Source: Nonomuraea thailandensis (lineage in GTDB: Bacteria > Actinomycetota > Actinomycetes > Streptosporangiales > Streptosporangiaceae). Taken from it: DNA of 64,000 nt. The stretch is from NCBI RefSeq assembly GCF_024172165.1, contig NZ_JAMZEB010000002.1:2935501-2999500 (forward strand). The letters are read 5' to 3'. The stretch's first letter is position 1, and every line of letters starts with the position of its first letter. Below, piece after piece: positions 1 to 9,779 of the stretch. Made by a program: the position numbers and the translations under genes. The notes under the pieces were generated by a model, which worked only from the letters and a program-made list of their open reading frames with translations, was not told where the DNA came from and did no database searches.

Positions 1-1335
1 CAGGCCGAGCGCCAGCATGGCGTCCGCGACCCGGCGGAAGCCGTCGATGTTGGCGCCGGCCACGTAGTTGCCCGGCATGCCGTACTCGTCCGCGGTCCCC
101 AGGCAGCGGGCGTGGATGTCCTGCATGATCTCGCGCAGGCGGCGCTCGGAGAACTCGAACGTCCACGAGTCGCGGCTGGCGTTCTGCTGCATCTCCAGCG
201 CGCTGGTCGCCACCCCGCCCGCGTTGGCCGCCTTGCCCGGCCCGAACGCGACGCCCGCGTCGGCGAACACCTTGATGCCCTCGGGGGTGGTGGGCATGTT
301 GGCGCCCTCGCCGACCGCGATGCAGCCGTTGTCCACCAGGAACGCGGCCTCGCGGCCGGTGATCTCGTTCTGCGTGGCGGACGGCATCGCCACCTCGCAG
401 GGCACCTCCCACACGTTGCGGCCCGGCACGAAGGTGACGTGCTCGCCGCGGCGCGCCGCGTACCCGTCCAGCCGGCCGCGCTCGACCTGCTTGACCTGCT
501 TGAGCAGGCCCAGGTCGATGCCCTTCTCGTCGAGCACGTAGCCGGAGGAGTCGGAGCAGGCCACCACGACGCCGCCGAGCTGCTCGATCTTCTCGATCGT
601 GTAGATCGCCACGTTGCCGGAGCCGGACACCACGACCCGCTTGCCGTCGAACGACGTGCCGCGCGCCCTGAGCATCTCCTCGACGAAGAACGCGCACCCG
701 TAGCCGGTCGCCTCGGTGCGCACCTGGGCGCCGCCGTACGCCAGCCCCTTGCCCGTGATCACGCCGGACTCGTAGCGGTTGGTGATGCGCTTGTACTGGC
801 CGAACAGGTAGCCGATCTCCCGCCCGCCGACGCCGATGTCGCCGGCCGGCACGTCGGTGTACTCGCCGATGTGCCGGTACAGCTCGGTCATGAAGCTCTG
901 GCAGAAGGCCATCACCTCACGGTCGGAGCGGCCCTTGGGGTCGAAGTCCGACCCGCCCTTGCCGCCGCCGATCGGCAGGCCCGTCAGCCCGTTCTTGAAG
1001 ATCTGCTCGAAGCCGAGGAACTTGACGATGCCCAGGTAGACCGACGGGTGGAAGCGCAACCCGCCCTTGTACGGCCCCAGCGCGCTGTTGAACTCGACCC
1101 TGAAGCCGCGGTTGATCTGCACCTCGCCCCGGTCGTCGAGCCACGGCACCCGGAAGATGATCTGCCGCTCGGGCTCGCAGATCCGCTCGATGATCTTGGA
1201 TTCGGCGTACTCGGGATGCTTGCCGAGAGCCGGGCCGATGCTGTCGAGCACCTCGCGCACCGCCTGGTGGAACTCGACCTCTCCAGGGTTGCGGCGCAGG
1301 ACGTTGTCGTAGATCGACGACAGCTTCTCGTGCAA
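1..1335 (-). CDS. gdhA: NADP-type glutamate dehydrogenase, nearly complete
   Basis: Catalyses reversible reductive amination of 2-oxoglutarate to glutamate in the cytoplasm. The 445 visible residues match the hexameric bacterial family (usual length about 447): substrate-binding motif PIGGGKGGSDFDPKG with the catalytic lysine near residue 126, the N-terminal RNPGEVEFHQAV block, the Rossmann motif VVVSGSGNVA, and the C-terminal ANIDGFRRVADAMLALG. The left window edge cuts the gene only a few codons before the expected stop. The start is a TTG, chosen because a GGTAGGAG-type ribosome site precedes it and an in-frame TAG lies just upstream of it. It is the only clear central nitrogen-metabolism gene here and forms no operon with its neighbour. 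Identity is secure; the NADP preference is taken from the family. Confidence 0.95.
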   Translation of the reverse strand, partial: MHEKLSSIYDNVLRRNPGEVEFHQAVREVLDSIGPALGKHPEYAESKIIERICEPERQIIFRVPWLDDRGEVQINRGFRVEFNSALGPYKGGLRFHPSVYLGIVKFLGFEQIFKNGLTGLPIGGGKGGSDFDPKGRSDREVMAFCQSFMTELYRHIGEYTDVPAGDIGVGGREIGYLFGQYKRITNRYESGVITGKGLAYGGAQVRTEATGYGCAFFVEEMLRARGTSFDGKRVVVSGSGNVAIYTIEKIEQLGGVVVACSDSSGYVLDEKGIDLGLLKQVKQVERGRLDGYAARRGEHVTFVPGRNVWEVPCEVAMPSATQNEITGREAAFLVDNGCIAVGEGANMPTTPEGIKVFADAGVAFGPGKAANAGGVATSALEMQQNASRDSWTFEFSERRLREIMQDIHARCLGTADEYGMPGNYVAGANIDGFRRVADAMLALGL

Positions 1336-1433
1336 GAGGGACTCCTACCTCACTGGTGTGGACCACCTCACTTTACGGTTCTGCCACTTGTGAGAAGAAC
1401 GCGCCCCCGGGCGTTCGGCCAGGTCGGCCCGCC

Positions 1434-1467
1434 CGGCGGCCGCGGGCGGGCCCGCCCGCGGCCGCCG
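1434..1467 (-). terminator. 34-nt perfect palindrome downstream of the subtilase gene
   Basis: A perfect self-complementary sequence with 17-nt arms, made only of G and C (CGGCGGCCGCGGGCGGG and its complement), begins 5 nt after the stop of the secreted peptidase. Actinobacteria often use strong hairpins without a T-tract as terminators. Since gdhA is transcribed in the same direction further left, the hairpin also insulates it. Role inferred from position. Confidence 0.6.
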
Positions 1468-1472
1468 TCACG

Positions 1473-4400
1473 CTACTGGACGGTGATCCTGTCCACTTCC
1501 ACGGTGATGCCGCGTACCTGGGGCGTCGAGGTGGCCGTGGTGACCTTGCCCACGCCGGGGCTGACCCCTCTGACCCGCATCGAGTACGTCATCGTGCCGC
1601 CGGGAGCGGCCGGCGTGCTGGTGACCCGCAGGTCCCCGGCCGGCGGCCCGGCGATCTGGGCGCCCGCCGAGCCCTGCTCGTTCTCGGCGCCCACGGTGAG
1701 GCCGTAGCCCGCGGGCGGCTCGCCCGGCAGGTTGGCCGGATCGTAGACGTAGCTGATGTCCTCGGCGCCGCCGAGCCCGATCCACTGCTGGAACACCTTC
1801 AGGGTCGTGGTGCCGAACAGGTTGACCCGCCACTCGACGACCAGCCACTGGTTGGTCCCGTCCGACAGGACCGTGGCCAGGACGCCCGGCGCGCCGGTGC
1901 CGTCCAGATCGGTCCAGTAGGTCGCCAGCACGCCGTTGGGGCGGGCCGGATCGGGCAGCGTCTGCGGCGCGAAGTCGATGTCGCCGGCCGTGGCGCCGCC
2001 CGCGACGCTGTAGCCGTTGGAGGTCACGCCGAGCCGGGTGTAGCTCTGGCCGGCGAAGGTGAACGGGGCGGGAGGCGTGAGGTTGAGCGCCTGCTCGTCA
2101 CCGATCGGGATGGGGGTGACGCCGAACTCGTCCAGCGGGAGGTACCCGCCGGGGCTCGCGCCCGGCGCGATCGACGGGCTGGCGGGCTGCCTGGCGGCCA
2201 GCGTCGCCCTGGCGGTCGCGATCTGGCTGCCGACCCTGGTGGCTCCGGTGACGCCGTTGAGCCGCAGGCGGGCGTCGAGCGTGCTGACCGCGGTCACCTC
2301 GGCGTCCTGCAGCGTGTCGTTCGCGATGGTGACCGTGCAGGTGGACTCGCCGGTGTTCCTGGGGATCGTGGCCGGCGCGCAGGTCTGGTCCACCGGGATC
2401 GCGCCCTCCTGGCGGAAGAACGCGACCGGCAGGTGCAGCGCGCGCGAGCCGCCGGACTGCTTGAGGTCCACCTGCCCGAAGTACTGCCCGTCGGGCAGGT
2501 CGGGCGCGGTGATCACGATGCTCAGCGTGGTGCTCCTGCCCGGTGCGACGGAGAATCGCGGCGGCAGCACCGCGATGCCGGCGCCGCTGACGGTGCTGCC
2601 GGAGGCGGTGAAGGTGAGCGTCCTGTTCGTGACGTTGGTGACCGTGCGCCTGGCGGTGATGACGCCCGGCATGACAGGGGCGTTCACCGAGGGCAGGTTG
2701 AGGTCGATGCGGTTGAGCGGGTCGGCGGCCGAGGCGACGAAGTCGGCGGCGTTCTCGTCCAGGGTCAGGCCGGGGTCGCCGGCCTTGGTGAGGTCGATGC
2801 GCCCGCCGCCCATGTCGAACGGGTCCGCCGGAGTCGTCCTGTCCTGCTTGGTGACCGCCGTCCTGGCCGTGGTCTCCAGCGCGGACTTGACCTGACCGGG
2901 CGTCCAGCCGGGATGCAGCGCGAACAGCAGCGCCGCCGCCCCCGCCACGTGCGGCGCCGACATCGAGGTGCCCGAGATGACCTGGTAGAGGTTGCCGGGA
3001 GGTCCCTCCGCCGGCGACTCGGGCGTCGGGGTCATGCCCGCCATGATGTGCAGGCCGGGCGCGGTGACGTCGGGCTTGAGGAAGTCGCCGCCCGGGCCGC
3101 GCGAGGAGAAGTGCGTGATCGCGTCGCCCTGCCAGGCGCTCTTCGCGCCCTGGGTGAAGGAGGCCGTGGCGCCGGGGTTGGCGGCCAGGAAGCTCAGCAG
3201 CGTGTCGGCCTCGGGCTTGTCGAGGTGCACCGACGGGATCCAGTGGGCGTCGGTGAAGACGTCGAACGGGAACGTGTTGTAGATGATCATGCCGGCCGCG
3301 CCGCCCTGCATGACGTTGAAGCTCTTCAGCACCCGGTTCGGGGTGCGCTCGCAGGCCACGATCTTCCCGGTGAAGAGGCCGGCCGGCGCCGGCGTGGTGC
3401 AGGCCGCGTTGTTGTACGGGGGCGCGGAGGCGAGCACCACGGGCAGCGGCGAGCCGAGCCCCTGGGTGATCGAGGCGCCCTTGACCGTCGCCGTGGCGCC
3501 GCCGCCGGTCAGCGTGACGGTGGACTGGAACGTCCTGGTCTGCGTGGAGGCGGCCACCGTGGTCGTCCAGGGGCCGAGGTGGTCGGTGGTGTCCGCGCCG
3601 GGCCCGGAGTTGCCCGCCGACGCCGACACCAGCACGCCCGCCGCGTACGCGTCGAGGAAGGCCAGCTCCACCGGGTCGCTGTACGGGTCGCTGCCGCCGG
3701 AGATCGAGAAGTTGAGCACCTGGGCGCCGTCCAGGATGGCCCGCGCCACCGCCTGCGCCGAGTCCGACGGGAAGCAGCCTTCCGCGCCGCACACCTTGTA
3801 CACCGACACCGCCGCGCCGGGCGCGATGCCGTGGATCGGGCCGCGGCTGATGCCGAGCGGGCCGGCGTCCGCCACCGGGCCGCCCGCCGACGTGCTCGCG
3901 GTGTGGGTGCCGTGGCCGTTGGAGTCGCGGGCGCTGTCGGGATAGACCTCGCCGCCGAAGACCGCGTTGTACGTCTCCAGGAACGGCTGCCCGCCGACCA
4001 GCTTGTTGTTGCAGGTGAACGGGTCGCCGGCAGGGGTGGTCGGGTTGTCGCCGAAGTCGCAGACCCGCGCGGAGCCGTCCTTGGTCGGCGGCGGGGCGGG
4101 CAGGCCCGGCCGGGCGGCGAACGACGGGTGCTCGGGCCAGGCGCCGCTGTCCAGCACGCCCACGATCACGCCCTTGCCGGCCGTCTTGTCGGTGTCGCCG
4201 AGCTTGCCGTAGATCGCCGGAGCGCCGATGAAGGCGGGGCTGGAGTCGGTGAGCAGTTGCTGCGGCTTGTCCTCCTGCACGGCGACCGCGCCGGGCAGCT
4301 TCAGCACCTCCGCCGCCTTGTCGCCGGGGATGCGCAGCGCGATGCCGCCGTACACCGTCCTGATCCGCTGGCCGGGCACGGCCCCGGGAACCTTACTGGC

Positions 4401-4817
4401 CAGCTCGGCGAGGAAGGCGCTCTCGATCTCCTCGATGTGCGCGCCGTACTTCCTGGCGTCGGCGCTCCTGGCGTCCAGGGCCCGGCCGGTGACGGAGGGG
4501 CTCGTGCCCGGCAGGCCGGGCAGGCCGCCCCCGTAGGCGGCCAGCGAGTCGTAGTCCAGCTTGACCACGACGTTGACCGGCGCGGGGGAGGTGCTGCGCA
4601 GCAGCGCCGGGTCGCTCTTGGCGAGCTTGCCCGTCGGGGACTTCGCGCCCTCGACGACCTCGGCGGGGGCGAGCGGGGTGGACGTCCACTTCTTGGCCGG
4701 CGGGGACGGCGTCGGGCTCGCCGCGGCCGCCGCCGGGCTGATGGCCAGGACGACGCTCAGGGCGACGGCGGCCGGGACGAGCCGCCGCGCGCGGGATAAC
4801 AGAGCACCGGATGACAC
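1473..4817 (-). CDS. Secreted S8 family subtilisin-like serine peptidase
   Basis: A 1114-residue extracellular protease. An Arg-rich n-region and hydrophobic core (residues 8-35) form a Sec signal peptide. An inhibitor I9-like propeptide follows at about 75-185. The catalytic triad reads Asp223 (GVLDSGAWPEHPS), His302 (NSNGHGTHTAS-type block) and Ser618 (SGTSMSAPHVAGAAA), with the oxyanion Asn in SASAGNSG. A protease-associated (PA) domain is inserted between His and Ser (about 450-560, PVVLASAPPYNN to GGAAGMIIYN), as in cucumisin-like members. Beyond residue 640 there are Fn3-like/beta-rich segments to the C-terminus. The GTG start is chosen because AGGAGG lies 6 nt upstream and the signal peptide then begins at once; the frame stays open for 67 codons further upstream. 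Probably a nutrient protease; substrate unknown. Confidence 0.93.
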   Translation of the reverse strand: MSSGALLSRARRLVPAAVALSVVLAISPAAAAASPTPSPPAKKWTSTPLAPAEVVEGAKSPTGKLAKSDPALLRSTSPAPVNVVVKLDYDSLAAYGGGLPGLPGTSPSVTGRALDARSADARKYGAHIEEIESAFLAELASKVPGAVPGQRIRTVYGGIALRIPGDKAAEVLKLPGAVAVQEDKPQQLLTDSSPAFIGAPAIYGKLGDTDKTAGKGVIVGVLDSGAWPEHPSFAARPGLPAPPPTKDGSARVCDFGDNPTTPAGDPFTCNNKLVGGQPFLETYNAVFGGEVYPDSARDSNGHGTHTASTSAGGPVADAGPLGISRGPIHGIAPGAAVSVYKVCGAEGCFPSDSAQAVARAILDGAQVLNFSISGGSDPYSDPVELAFLDAYAAGVLVSASAGNSGPGADTTDHLGPWTTTVAASTQTRTFQSTVTLTGGGATATVKGASITQGLGSPLPVVLASAPPYNNAACTTPAPAGLFTGKIVACERTPNRVLKSFNVMQGGAAGMIIYNTFPFDVFTDAHWIPSVHLDKPEADTLLSFLAANPGATASFTQGAKSAWQGDAITHFSSRGPGGDFLKPDVTAPGLHIMAGMTPTPESPAEGPPGNLYQVISGTSMSAPHVAGAAALLFALHPGWTPGQVKSALETTARTAVTKQDRTTPADPFDMGGGRIDLTKAGDPGLTLDENAADFVASAADPLNRIDLNLPSVNAPVMPGVITARRTVTNVTNRTLTFTASGSTVSGAGIAVLPPRFSVAPGRSTTLSIVITAPDLPDGQYFGQVDLKQSGGSRALHLPVAFFRQEGAIPVDQTCAPATIPRNTGESTCTVTIANDTLQDAEVTAVSTLDARLRLNGVTGATRVGSQIATARATLAARQPASPSIAPGASPGGYLPLDEFGVTPIPIGDEQALNLTPPAPFTFAGQSYTRLGVTSNGYSVAGGATAGDIDFAPQTLPDPARPNGVLATYWTDLDGTGAPGVLATVLSDGTNQWLVVEWRVNLFGTTTLKVFQQWIGLGGAEDISYVYDPANLPGEPPAGYGLTVGAENEQGSAGAQIAGPPAGDLRVTSTPAAPGGTMTYSMRVRGVSPGVGKVTTATSTPQVRGITVEVDRITVQ

Positions 4818-4865
4818 GGGGGACCTCCTAGGCGAGGGGCTGCGTGGCCCGCCGGGGAGGCGTCG

Positions 4866-4921
4866 CGTCACCCGTCCGCGGGCACGCCGGAGGGAGCACT
4901 GACCCTCCCCGGCGGGTGACG
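4866..4921 (-). promoter_or_regulatory. Long imperfect hairpin in the upstream region of the subtilase gene
   Basis: The 423-base gap between the divergent subtilase and P450 genes contains one notable structure: arms CGTCACCCG and CGGGTGACG pair perfectly, and inside them GCCGGAGGG pairs with CCCTCCCCGGC with a bulge. It lies 49-104 nt upstream of the subtilase start, so it may be an RNA leader structure or an operator. I saw no convincing -10/-35 pair and no further gene in the rest of the gap. Confidence 0.4.
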
Positions 4922-5240
4922 AACGGGAACTCATGTTGGTCCGACCGGAGTGTAGGCAGCGATCCCCGCCGGAGAATCCCACCTGAGTTGCCAGAATCTC
5001 GCGCAGAATCCGGCACACTTCACGATCGACAGCTTCCGTCTGAGCTGCTCCGCGGGCTCAGCCCCGATGTCGTGGGGGAGCCCGGCGGCCCGCCTGCCTC
5101 CCCGCCCCGGGCGCCCGCGCGACCTCGGCGCCCCGGGGCCGGGGCGGCGCCGCGCGACCCACGAAATGATGGGTTACCGTCGTTTCAGTGACACGCGGTC
5201 AGTCGAGATCGTCCGAAGCGGGCCCTTCTCGGGAGTTGAC

Positions 5241-6437
5241 ATGAGCGATTCTGTGACATTGCCCCTGCACATGCGGCGCAGCGGCTTCGATCCCGACCCC
5301 GAGCTGTCGGCGCTGCGCGACGAGGAGGGCGTCCGCCGGGTGCCCACCGTGTTCGGCCTCGAAGCGTGGGTCGTCAGCCGGTTCTCCGACGTGCGGGAGG
5401 TGCTGGGGGACGCCGAACGCTTCAGCAACGCCCAGGTCATGGGGTTCCAGGCGGCCCGCCGCCAGCAGTACAGCGAGGAGGAGATCAGGATGATGCGGGC
5501 GGGCAACCTGCTCGCCTTCGACCCGCCCGAGCACACCCGGCTGCGCCGCATCCTGACGCCCGAGTTCACCATGCGGCGGATGCGCCGCCTGGAGCCGCGC
5601 ATCCACGAGATCGTCGAGCAGCACCTGGACGCGATGGAGCGCACCGGCTCGCCGGCCGACCTGGTCGCGGCCTTCGCGCTGCCGATCCCCTCTCTGGTCA
5701 TCTGCGAGCTGCTGGGCGTGCCGTACACCGACCGCGCGGACTTCCAGCGGCGCACCGGCAAGGTGCTGGACATCTCGCTCCCGGTCGAGGAGCGGCAGGC
5801 GGCCAGCCTGGAGCAGCGCTCCTACATGGCCGGGCTCGTGGCCCGCGCCCAGGCCGCGCCGGGCGACGACATGCTCGGCATGCTGGTGCGCGAGCACGGC
5901 GACGACCTGTCTGCCGACGAGCTGGTGGGCATCGCCGGGCTGCTCCTGCTGGCCGGCCACGAGACCACCTCCAACATGCTCGGCCTCGGCACCCTGGCCC
6001 TGCTGCGCCACCCCGACCAGCTCGACCTGCTGAGGAAGGAGCCGGAGCGGATCGGCGCCACCGTCGAGGAGCTGCTGCGCTGGCTCAGCATCGTGCACTC
6101 CGGCACCAGCAAGATCACCACCACCGAGGTCGAGCTGTCCGGCACCCGCATCCCGGCCGGCGAGCTCGTGATCTGCGCGCTGCCCGCGGCCAACCGCGAC
6201 CCGGCGTTCATGTCCGACCCGGACCGGCTCGACATCGCCCGCGGCGACCTCGGCCACGTCGCCTTCGGCCACGGCGTGCACCACTGCCTGGGCGCGCCGC
6301 TGGCCAGGATGGAGATGCGCATCGCCTTCCCGGCGCTGTTCGAGCGCTTCCCCGGGCTGCGCGAGACCGGCACCCCGCCGCAGTTCCGCTCCTTCAACGT
6401 CGTGTACGGCCTGTCCGCCTTCGAAGTCGCCTGGTGA
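5241..6437 (+). CDS. Cytochrome P450
   Basis: A 398-residue soluble bacterial class I P450 that would oxidise a small substrate using ferredoxin electrons. Landmarks: DPPEHTRLRR (C-helix region), canonical I-helix LLLAGHETTSNM with the acid-alcohol pair, K-helix EELLR (ExxR), and heme loop FGHGVHHCLGAPLARME with the Cys thiolate. The ATG is chosen because GGGAG lies 6 nt upstream; longer in-frame starts would add a low-complexity Pro/Arg tail not seen in the family. It overlaps the following TetR gene by four bases (GTGA), so the two are translationally coupled and the regulator may control this enzyme. Substrate cannot be read from sequence. Confidence 0.92.
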   Translation: MSDSVTLPLHMRRSGFDPDPELSALRDEEGVRRVPTVFGLEAWVVSRFSDVREVLGDAERFSNAQVMGFQAARRQQYSEEEIRMMRAGNLLAFDPPEHTRLRRILTPEFTMRRMRRLEPRIHEIVEQHLDAMERTGSPADLVAAFALPIPSLVICELLGVPYTDRADFQRRTGKVLDISLPVEERQAASLEQRSYMAGLVARAQAAPGDDMLGMLVREHGDDLSADELVGIAGLLLLAGHETTSNMLGLGTLALLRHPDQLDLLRKEPERIGATVEELLRWLSIVHSGTSKITTTEVELSGTRIPAGELVICALPAANRDPAFMSDPDRLDIARGDLGHVAFGHGVHHCLGAPLARMEMRIAFPALFERFPGLRETGTPPQFRSFNVVYGLSAFEVAW

Positions 6438-7072
6438 TCGCGGGTGCCGGCGTTCACCGTGCGCACGAGCAGCGACAGCGAGCCGACGCGCTGCGCAACG
6501 CCGACAAGATCGTCCGGGCCGCCATCGCGATCCTGCGCGAACGCGGCCCCGAGGTCTCCCTCGACGAGATCGCCCGGCAGGCGGGCATCGGGAGCGCCAC
6601 CGTCTACCGGCGCTTCGGCGACCGCGACGGCGTGATCAGGGCCGCCTTCGAGACGTACTTCGCCGAGGAGGTCGAGCCGCTGGTGCTGGCCGCCCGCGAC
6701 GCCGCCGACGCGGGGGCCGCGCTCGACCAGGCGCTGACGGCGGCGGTCGGCACCCTGGCCGCCCACCACGGGCTGCTGAAGGCCGCCCGGCAGTCGGGCG
6801 CCTCCACCGTCGACATCGCGGCCCGCTTCATGGGCCCGCTCGGCGCCGTCCTGAACCGCGCGCAGCAGGCCGGGCAGGTGCGCGGCGACCTGGTCGTCCG
6901 CGATCTCGCCGCGATCGTCGTCATGGCCCTGGCCACCGCCCACCCGGGCGACCCCGCCCATCACGACCCGCGCCGCTACCTGGCCCTGCTGCTGTCGGCC
7001 CTGCGGCCGTCGGACGACGACCTGCCCGCGCCCTCCTCGGCCCGCCTCCTGAACCGCGCCTCCGCACCCTGA
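6434..7072 (+). CDS. TetR family transcriptional regulator
   Basis: A 212-residue repressor-type protein. The N-terminal helix-turn-helix is clear: IVRAAIAILRERG, then SLDEIARQAGIGSATVYRRFGDRDGVI at about residues 43-69. The C-terminal ligand domain is Ala-rich and diverges as usual. The GTG start overlaps the P450 stop in the sequence GTGA. The coupling suggests that it is co-transcribed with, and senses something related to, the upstream P450. Family certain, ligand unknown. Confidence 0.88.
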   Translation: MIAGAGVHRAHEQRQRADALRNADKIVRAAIAILRERGPEVSLDEIARQAGIGSATVYRRFGDRDGVIRAAFETYFAEEVEPLVLAARDAADAGAALDQALTAAVGTLAAHHGLLKAARQSGASTVDIAARFMGPLGAVLNRAQQAGQVRGDLVVRDLAAIVVMALATAHPGDPAHHDPRRYLALLLSALRPSDDDLPAPSSARLLNRASAP

Positions 7073-7101
7073 CCGGCGGCGTTCAGGCGTTTGACGCAGG
7101 C

Positions 7102-8253
7102 TCAGCTCCGCAGGATCACCGGCAGGGCGGTCAACCGGCTGCCCTGGATGCCGCCGAGGTCGCTCTGCCGGAGCGCGGAGAGCGGGACCGCGAGGCGGGC
7201 GCCGGGGAAGTCGGCCCGCACGACCTCCACCACCGCGCGCAGTTCGAGCTGGGCCAGCTGGGCGCCGGTGCAGTAGTGCGGGCCCGCGCCGAAGGTCAGG
7301 TCCGCTCCCATCGCCCGGCCGGGGTGCGTGTTGATGCCCTGGATGTCGACGAGCACGGGGGAGCGGGCGGGCAGCCGGACGCCTCCGAGGTCAAGGTCGG
7401 CGGAGGTGAAGCGCCAGAGGCTGAAGGGCGCCGGCGCGTGCCGGCGCAGCGTCTCCCGGACGAGCTCGTCGGCCGTCGCCTCGCCCGCCGGCGCGCCGGC
7501 GAGGACGTGCGCGAGCAGGAAGCCCAGTGACGGGTCCGTGGTGAGCTGCCCGGCGTAGATCAAGGTGAAGATCAGGTAGTGCAGCTGTGCCTCGGTGAGC
7601 TCGTCCGGGACGCGCTCGCGCAGCTCGGCGGCCAGGCCGTGGCGGCCCTCCTCCAGGGCCGCGGCGGCCAGGCGATCGAAGGCGGCCATGGCCGCGCCCA
7701 CCTCGGCGGGGTCGGCGCTGTGCATGCCCCGGCAGGCCGCGATGGCCTCGTCGACGCGGTCGAGCGGGACGCCCAGCACGTCGCAGACCACGGTGAGGGG
7801 GAAGCGGGTGGTGAAGTCGGCCATCAGATCGGCCGTCCCGCCGGTCGCGGCGAGCGCGGTGAGCTGTTCGCGGGCGAAGCCCGTGATCCGGCCGGCGTGG
7901 TCCTGCATGCGCCTGGCGGTGAAGAGCGGAGCGTGCGCCCTGCGCAGCCGCGCGTGGGCGGGGCCGTCGTAGGTGGTCAGCGACGGCTGCGCGGCGGCGG
8001 CCGGCTCCAGGCCCGCGGTGCGCGGGTCCCAGTGCGCCGGCGCGAAGGCGGGGTCCTTCACGATGAGGGGATGGACGAGGGCCTCCCGGGCGAGGGCGTC
8101 GTCGGTGATGATCCATGCCGGGCCGCCGGCCGGGGCCTCGGCCCGGACGATGGGACCGGCGGCGCGCAGGGCGGCGCGCGCGGGATGGGGCTCGCCGATC
8201 CCGCGGACGGAGACGGCGAAAGGGTCGGCGGTGACGCGGGGCGCGTCGGTCAT
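7102..8253 (-). CDS. Cytochrome P450 with atypical I-helix
   Basis: A 383-residue P450. The heme-binding loop FGAGPHYCTGAQLAQLE and K-helix ETLRRH are present, but the I-helix reads LIYAGQLTTDPS, so the acidic residue of the usual AGx(D/E)T proton-delivery pair is Leu. The N-terminal half is also divergent (HARLRRAHAPLF replaces the common EHTRLRR). The ATG follows AAGGAG at normal spacing. It lies 29 nt behind the MFS exporter gene and is almost certainly in its operon, under the divergent MarR regulator. This suggests a resistance or detoxification unit, or tailoring plus export of a metabolite. Activity as a classic monooxygenase is plausible but not assured. Confidence 0.88.
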   Translation of the reverse strand: MTDAPRVTADPFAVSVRGIGEPHPARAALRAAGPIVRAEAPAGGPAWIITDDALAREALVHPLIVKDPAFAPAHWDPRTAGLEPAAAAQPSLTTYDGPAHARLRRAHAPLFTARRMQDHAGRITGFAREQLTALAATGGTADLMADFTTRFPLTVVCDVLGVPLDRVDEAIAACRGMHSADPAEVGAAMAAFDRLAAAALEEGRHGLAAELRERVPDELTEAQLHYLIFTLIYAGQLTTDPSLGFLLAHVLAGAPAGEATADELVRETLRRHAPAPFSLWRFTSADLDLGGVRLPARSPVLVDIQGINTHPGRAMGADLTFGAGPHYCTGAQLAQLELRAVVEVVRADFPGARLAVPLSALRQSDLGGIQGSRLTALPVILRS

Positions 8254-8282
8254 GGGGGCTCCTTGCTGGTCAGGGTCGGGAG

Positions 8283-9737
8283 TCACGCGTTCTTGGGCAG
8301 GAGGAACATGAGGGCGGCCGCGGCGGCGTAGCAGGCGACCTGCCACGGCAGGATCGCGGTGAGGGCGTCGCCGTAGGCGAGGAGGGCGGAGGCGCCGTCG
8401 CGCAGGGAGCCCTCCAGCCGGGAGAAGAACACGGCGCCGAGGACGGCGACGCCCAGCGCGTTGCCGATCTGCGTGACGGTGGTCAGGACGCCGCCCGCCG
8501 CTCCCGCGTCCCGCGCGGGCACGCCGGCGAGCACGACGTTGATCAGGGACGGGGCGGTCAGGCCCAGCCCCAGGCCTCCCACGAGCAGGGGCCAGGCCAG
8601 CCCCCAGGAGGAGGGCTCGCCGCCGCCGACGACGAGCAGCAGCGCGGCCTGCGACGCGGCCAGGAGCAGCGCGCCGCCGACGAGGACGGCGCGGCCGGCA
8701 CGGTGGGCGAACCGGACGCCGACCCCGGAGGTGATGATCGAGCCCACGGCGTACGGCAGGATCACCAGCCCGGTCTCCAGGGCGCTGCGTCCGGCGCCGA
8801 GCTGCAGGTAGAGGGAGAGCAGCAGGAAGAAGGAGCCGAGCGCCCCGAAGAACAGCACGGAGACCGACAGCCCGCCGGCGAAGGCGCGCACGCGCAGCAG
8901 CGCGGGATCGAGGATCGGCTGCGCGCCCCGGCCGGCCAGGCGCCGCTGCCTCAGGAGGAACAGGGCCGTCGCCGGGACCGACAGCGCGAGGACGGCGAAG
9001 CCCCACCAGGGCCAGCCCTGCTCCCGTCCCTGGATCAGGGGCAGGAGCAGCAGCGTCGCGGCCACGGCGGCCAGCGCCGCTCCTGCCAGGTCCAGCCGCG
9101 TACGGCCCGGCGAGCGGGATTCGGGCATGAACCGCGCCCCCACGACCAGCGCGGCGATGGCGATCGGCACGTTGACCCAGAAGATCGCCCGCCACCCCAG
9201 GCCGAACAGGTCGGCTTCGACCAGCAGCCCGCCGAGCAACGGCCCGGCCACCGAGGCCAGGCCGAGTACGGCGCCGTAGGCGCCCAGCGCCCGCGCCCGT
9301 GCGCCGGGCTCGAACGAGGCGCGGATGATGCCGAACACCTGCGGGATCATCAGCCCGCCGGCCAGGCCCTGCACGACGCGCATGCCGACCAGCGTTTCCG
9401 GGCTCGGCGCCAGCCCGCAACCGGCCGAGGCCAGCATGAACGCGGCCAGGCCCAGCAGGAACACGCGGCGGCGCCCGTACAGGTCGCCCAGACGGCCACC
9501 GGTGATCAGGCCCGCTCCGACGGACAGGGTGTAGCCGGCCACCGTCCACTGCAGGGCGGCCTGGCCGGCGCCGAGGTCCCGGGCGATGGCGGGGGCCGCC
9601 ACGCTGACGATCGTGGCGTCGAGGAGCTCCATGAAGGACGCGGTGAGGATCGCGGCCAGGACGACGGCCGCCGTGCGGCCGGTCAGGAGGGCCTCGGGGG
9701 CCGCTCTGCCGCCGTGGCGGCGGGTGGGGGCGCTCAT
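8283..9737 (-). CDS. MFS drug/metabolite exporter, DHA2 (EmrB/QacA) type
   Basis: A 484-residue inner-membrane proton antiporter with about 14 hydrophobic segments. The N-terminal motif LLDATIVSVAAPAIARDLG (motif D1-like), GGRLGDLYGRRRVFLLGL (motif A) and the long central loop before ESRSPGRTRLD are typical of DHA2 multidrug pumps. The chosen ATG gives MSAPTRRHGG; a GGGAGA element lies about 12 nt upstream. It is divergent from the MarR gene and followed by a P450. Three palindromes in the shared promoter suggest direct control by MarR. Substrate unknown. Confidence 0.9.
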   Translation of the reverse strand: MSAPTRRHGGRAAPEALLTGRTAAVVLAAILTASFMELLDATIVSVAAPAIARDLGAGQAALQWTVAGYTLSVGAGLITGGRLGDLYGRRRVFLLGLAAFMLASAGCGLAPSPETLVGMRVVQGLAGGLMIPQVFGIIRASFEPGARARALGAYGAVLGLASVAGPLLGGLLVEADLFGLGWRAIFWVNVPIAIAALVVGARFMPESRSPGRTRLDLAGAALAAVAATLLLLPLIQGREQGWPWWGFAVLALSVPATALFLLRQRRLAGRGAQPILDPALLRVRAFAGGLSVSVLFFGALGSFFLLLSLYLQLGAGRSALETGLVILPYAVGSIITSGVGVRFAHRAGRAVLVGGALLLAASQAALLLVVGGGEPSSWGLAWPLLVGGLGLGLTAPSLINVVLAGVPARDAGAAGGVLTTVTQIGNALGVAVLGAVFFSRLEGSLRDGASALLAYGDALTAILPWQVACYAAAAALMFLLPKNA

Positions 9738-9779
9738 ACTGGGTCGTTCTCCCGGGTCGGAGGCGGTGGGATAATATTG

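Noticed and set aside
112..4799. Very long open frames on the plus strand opposite gdhA and the subtilase
   Set aside because: They are antisense to two clearly identified genes, are extremely Arg/Gly/Ala-rich with no motif, and are the usual by-product of G/C third-position bias.
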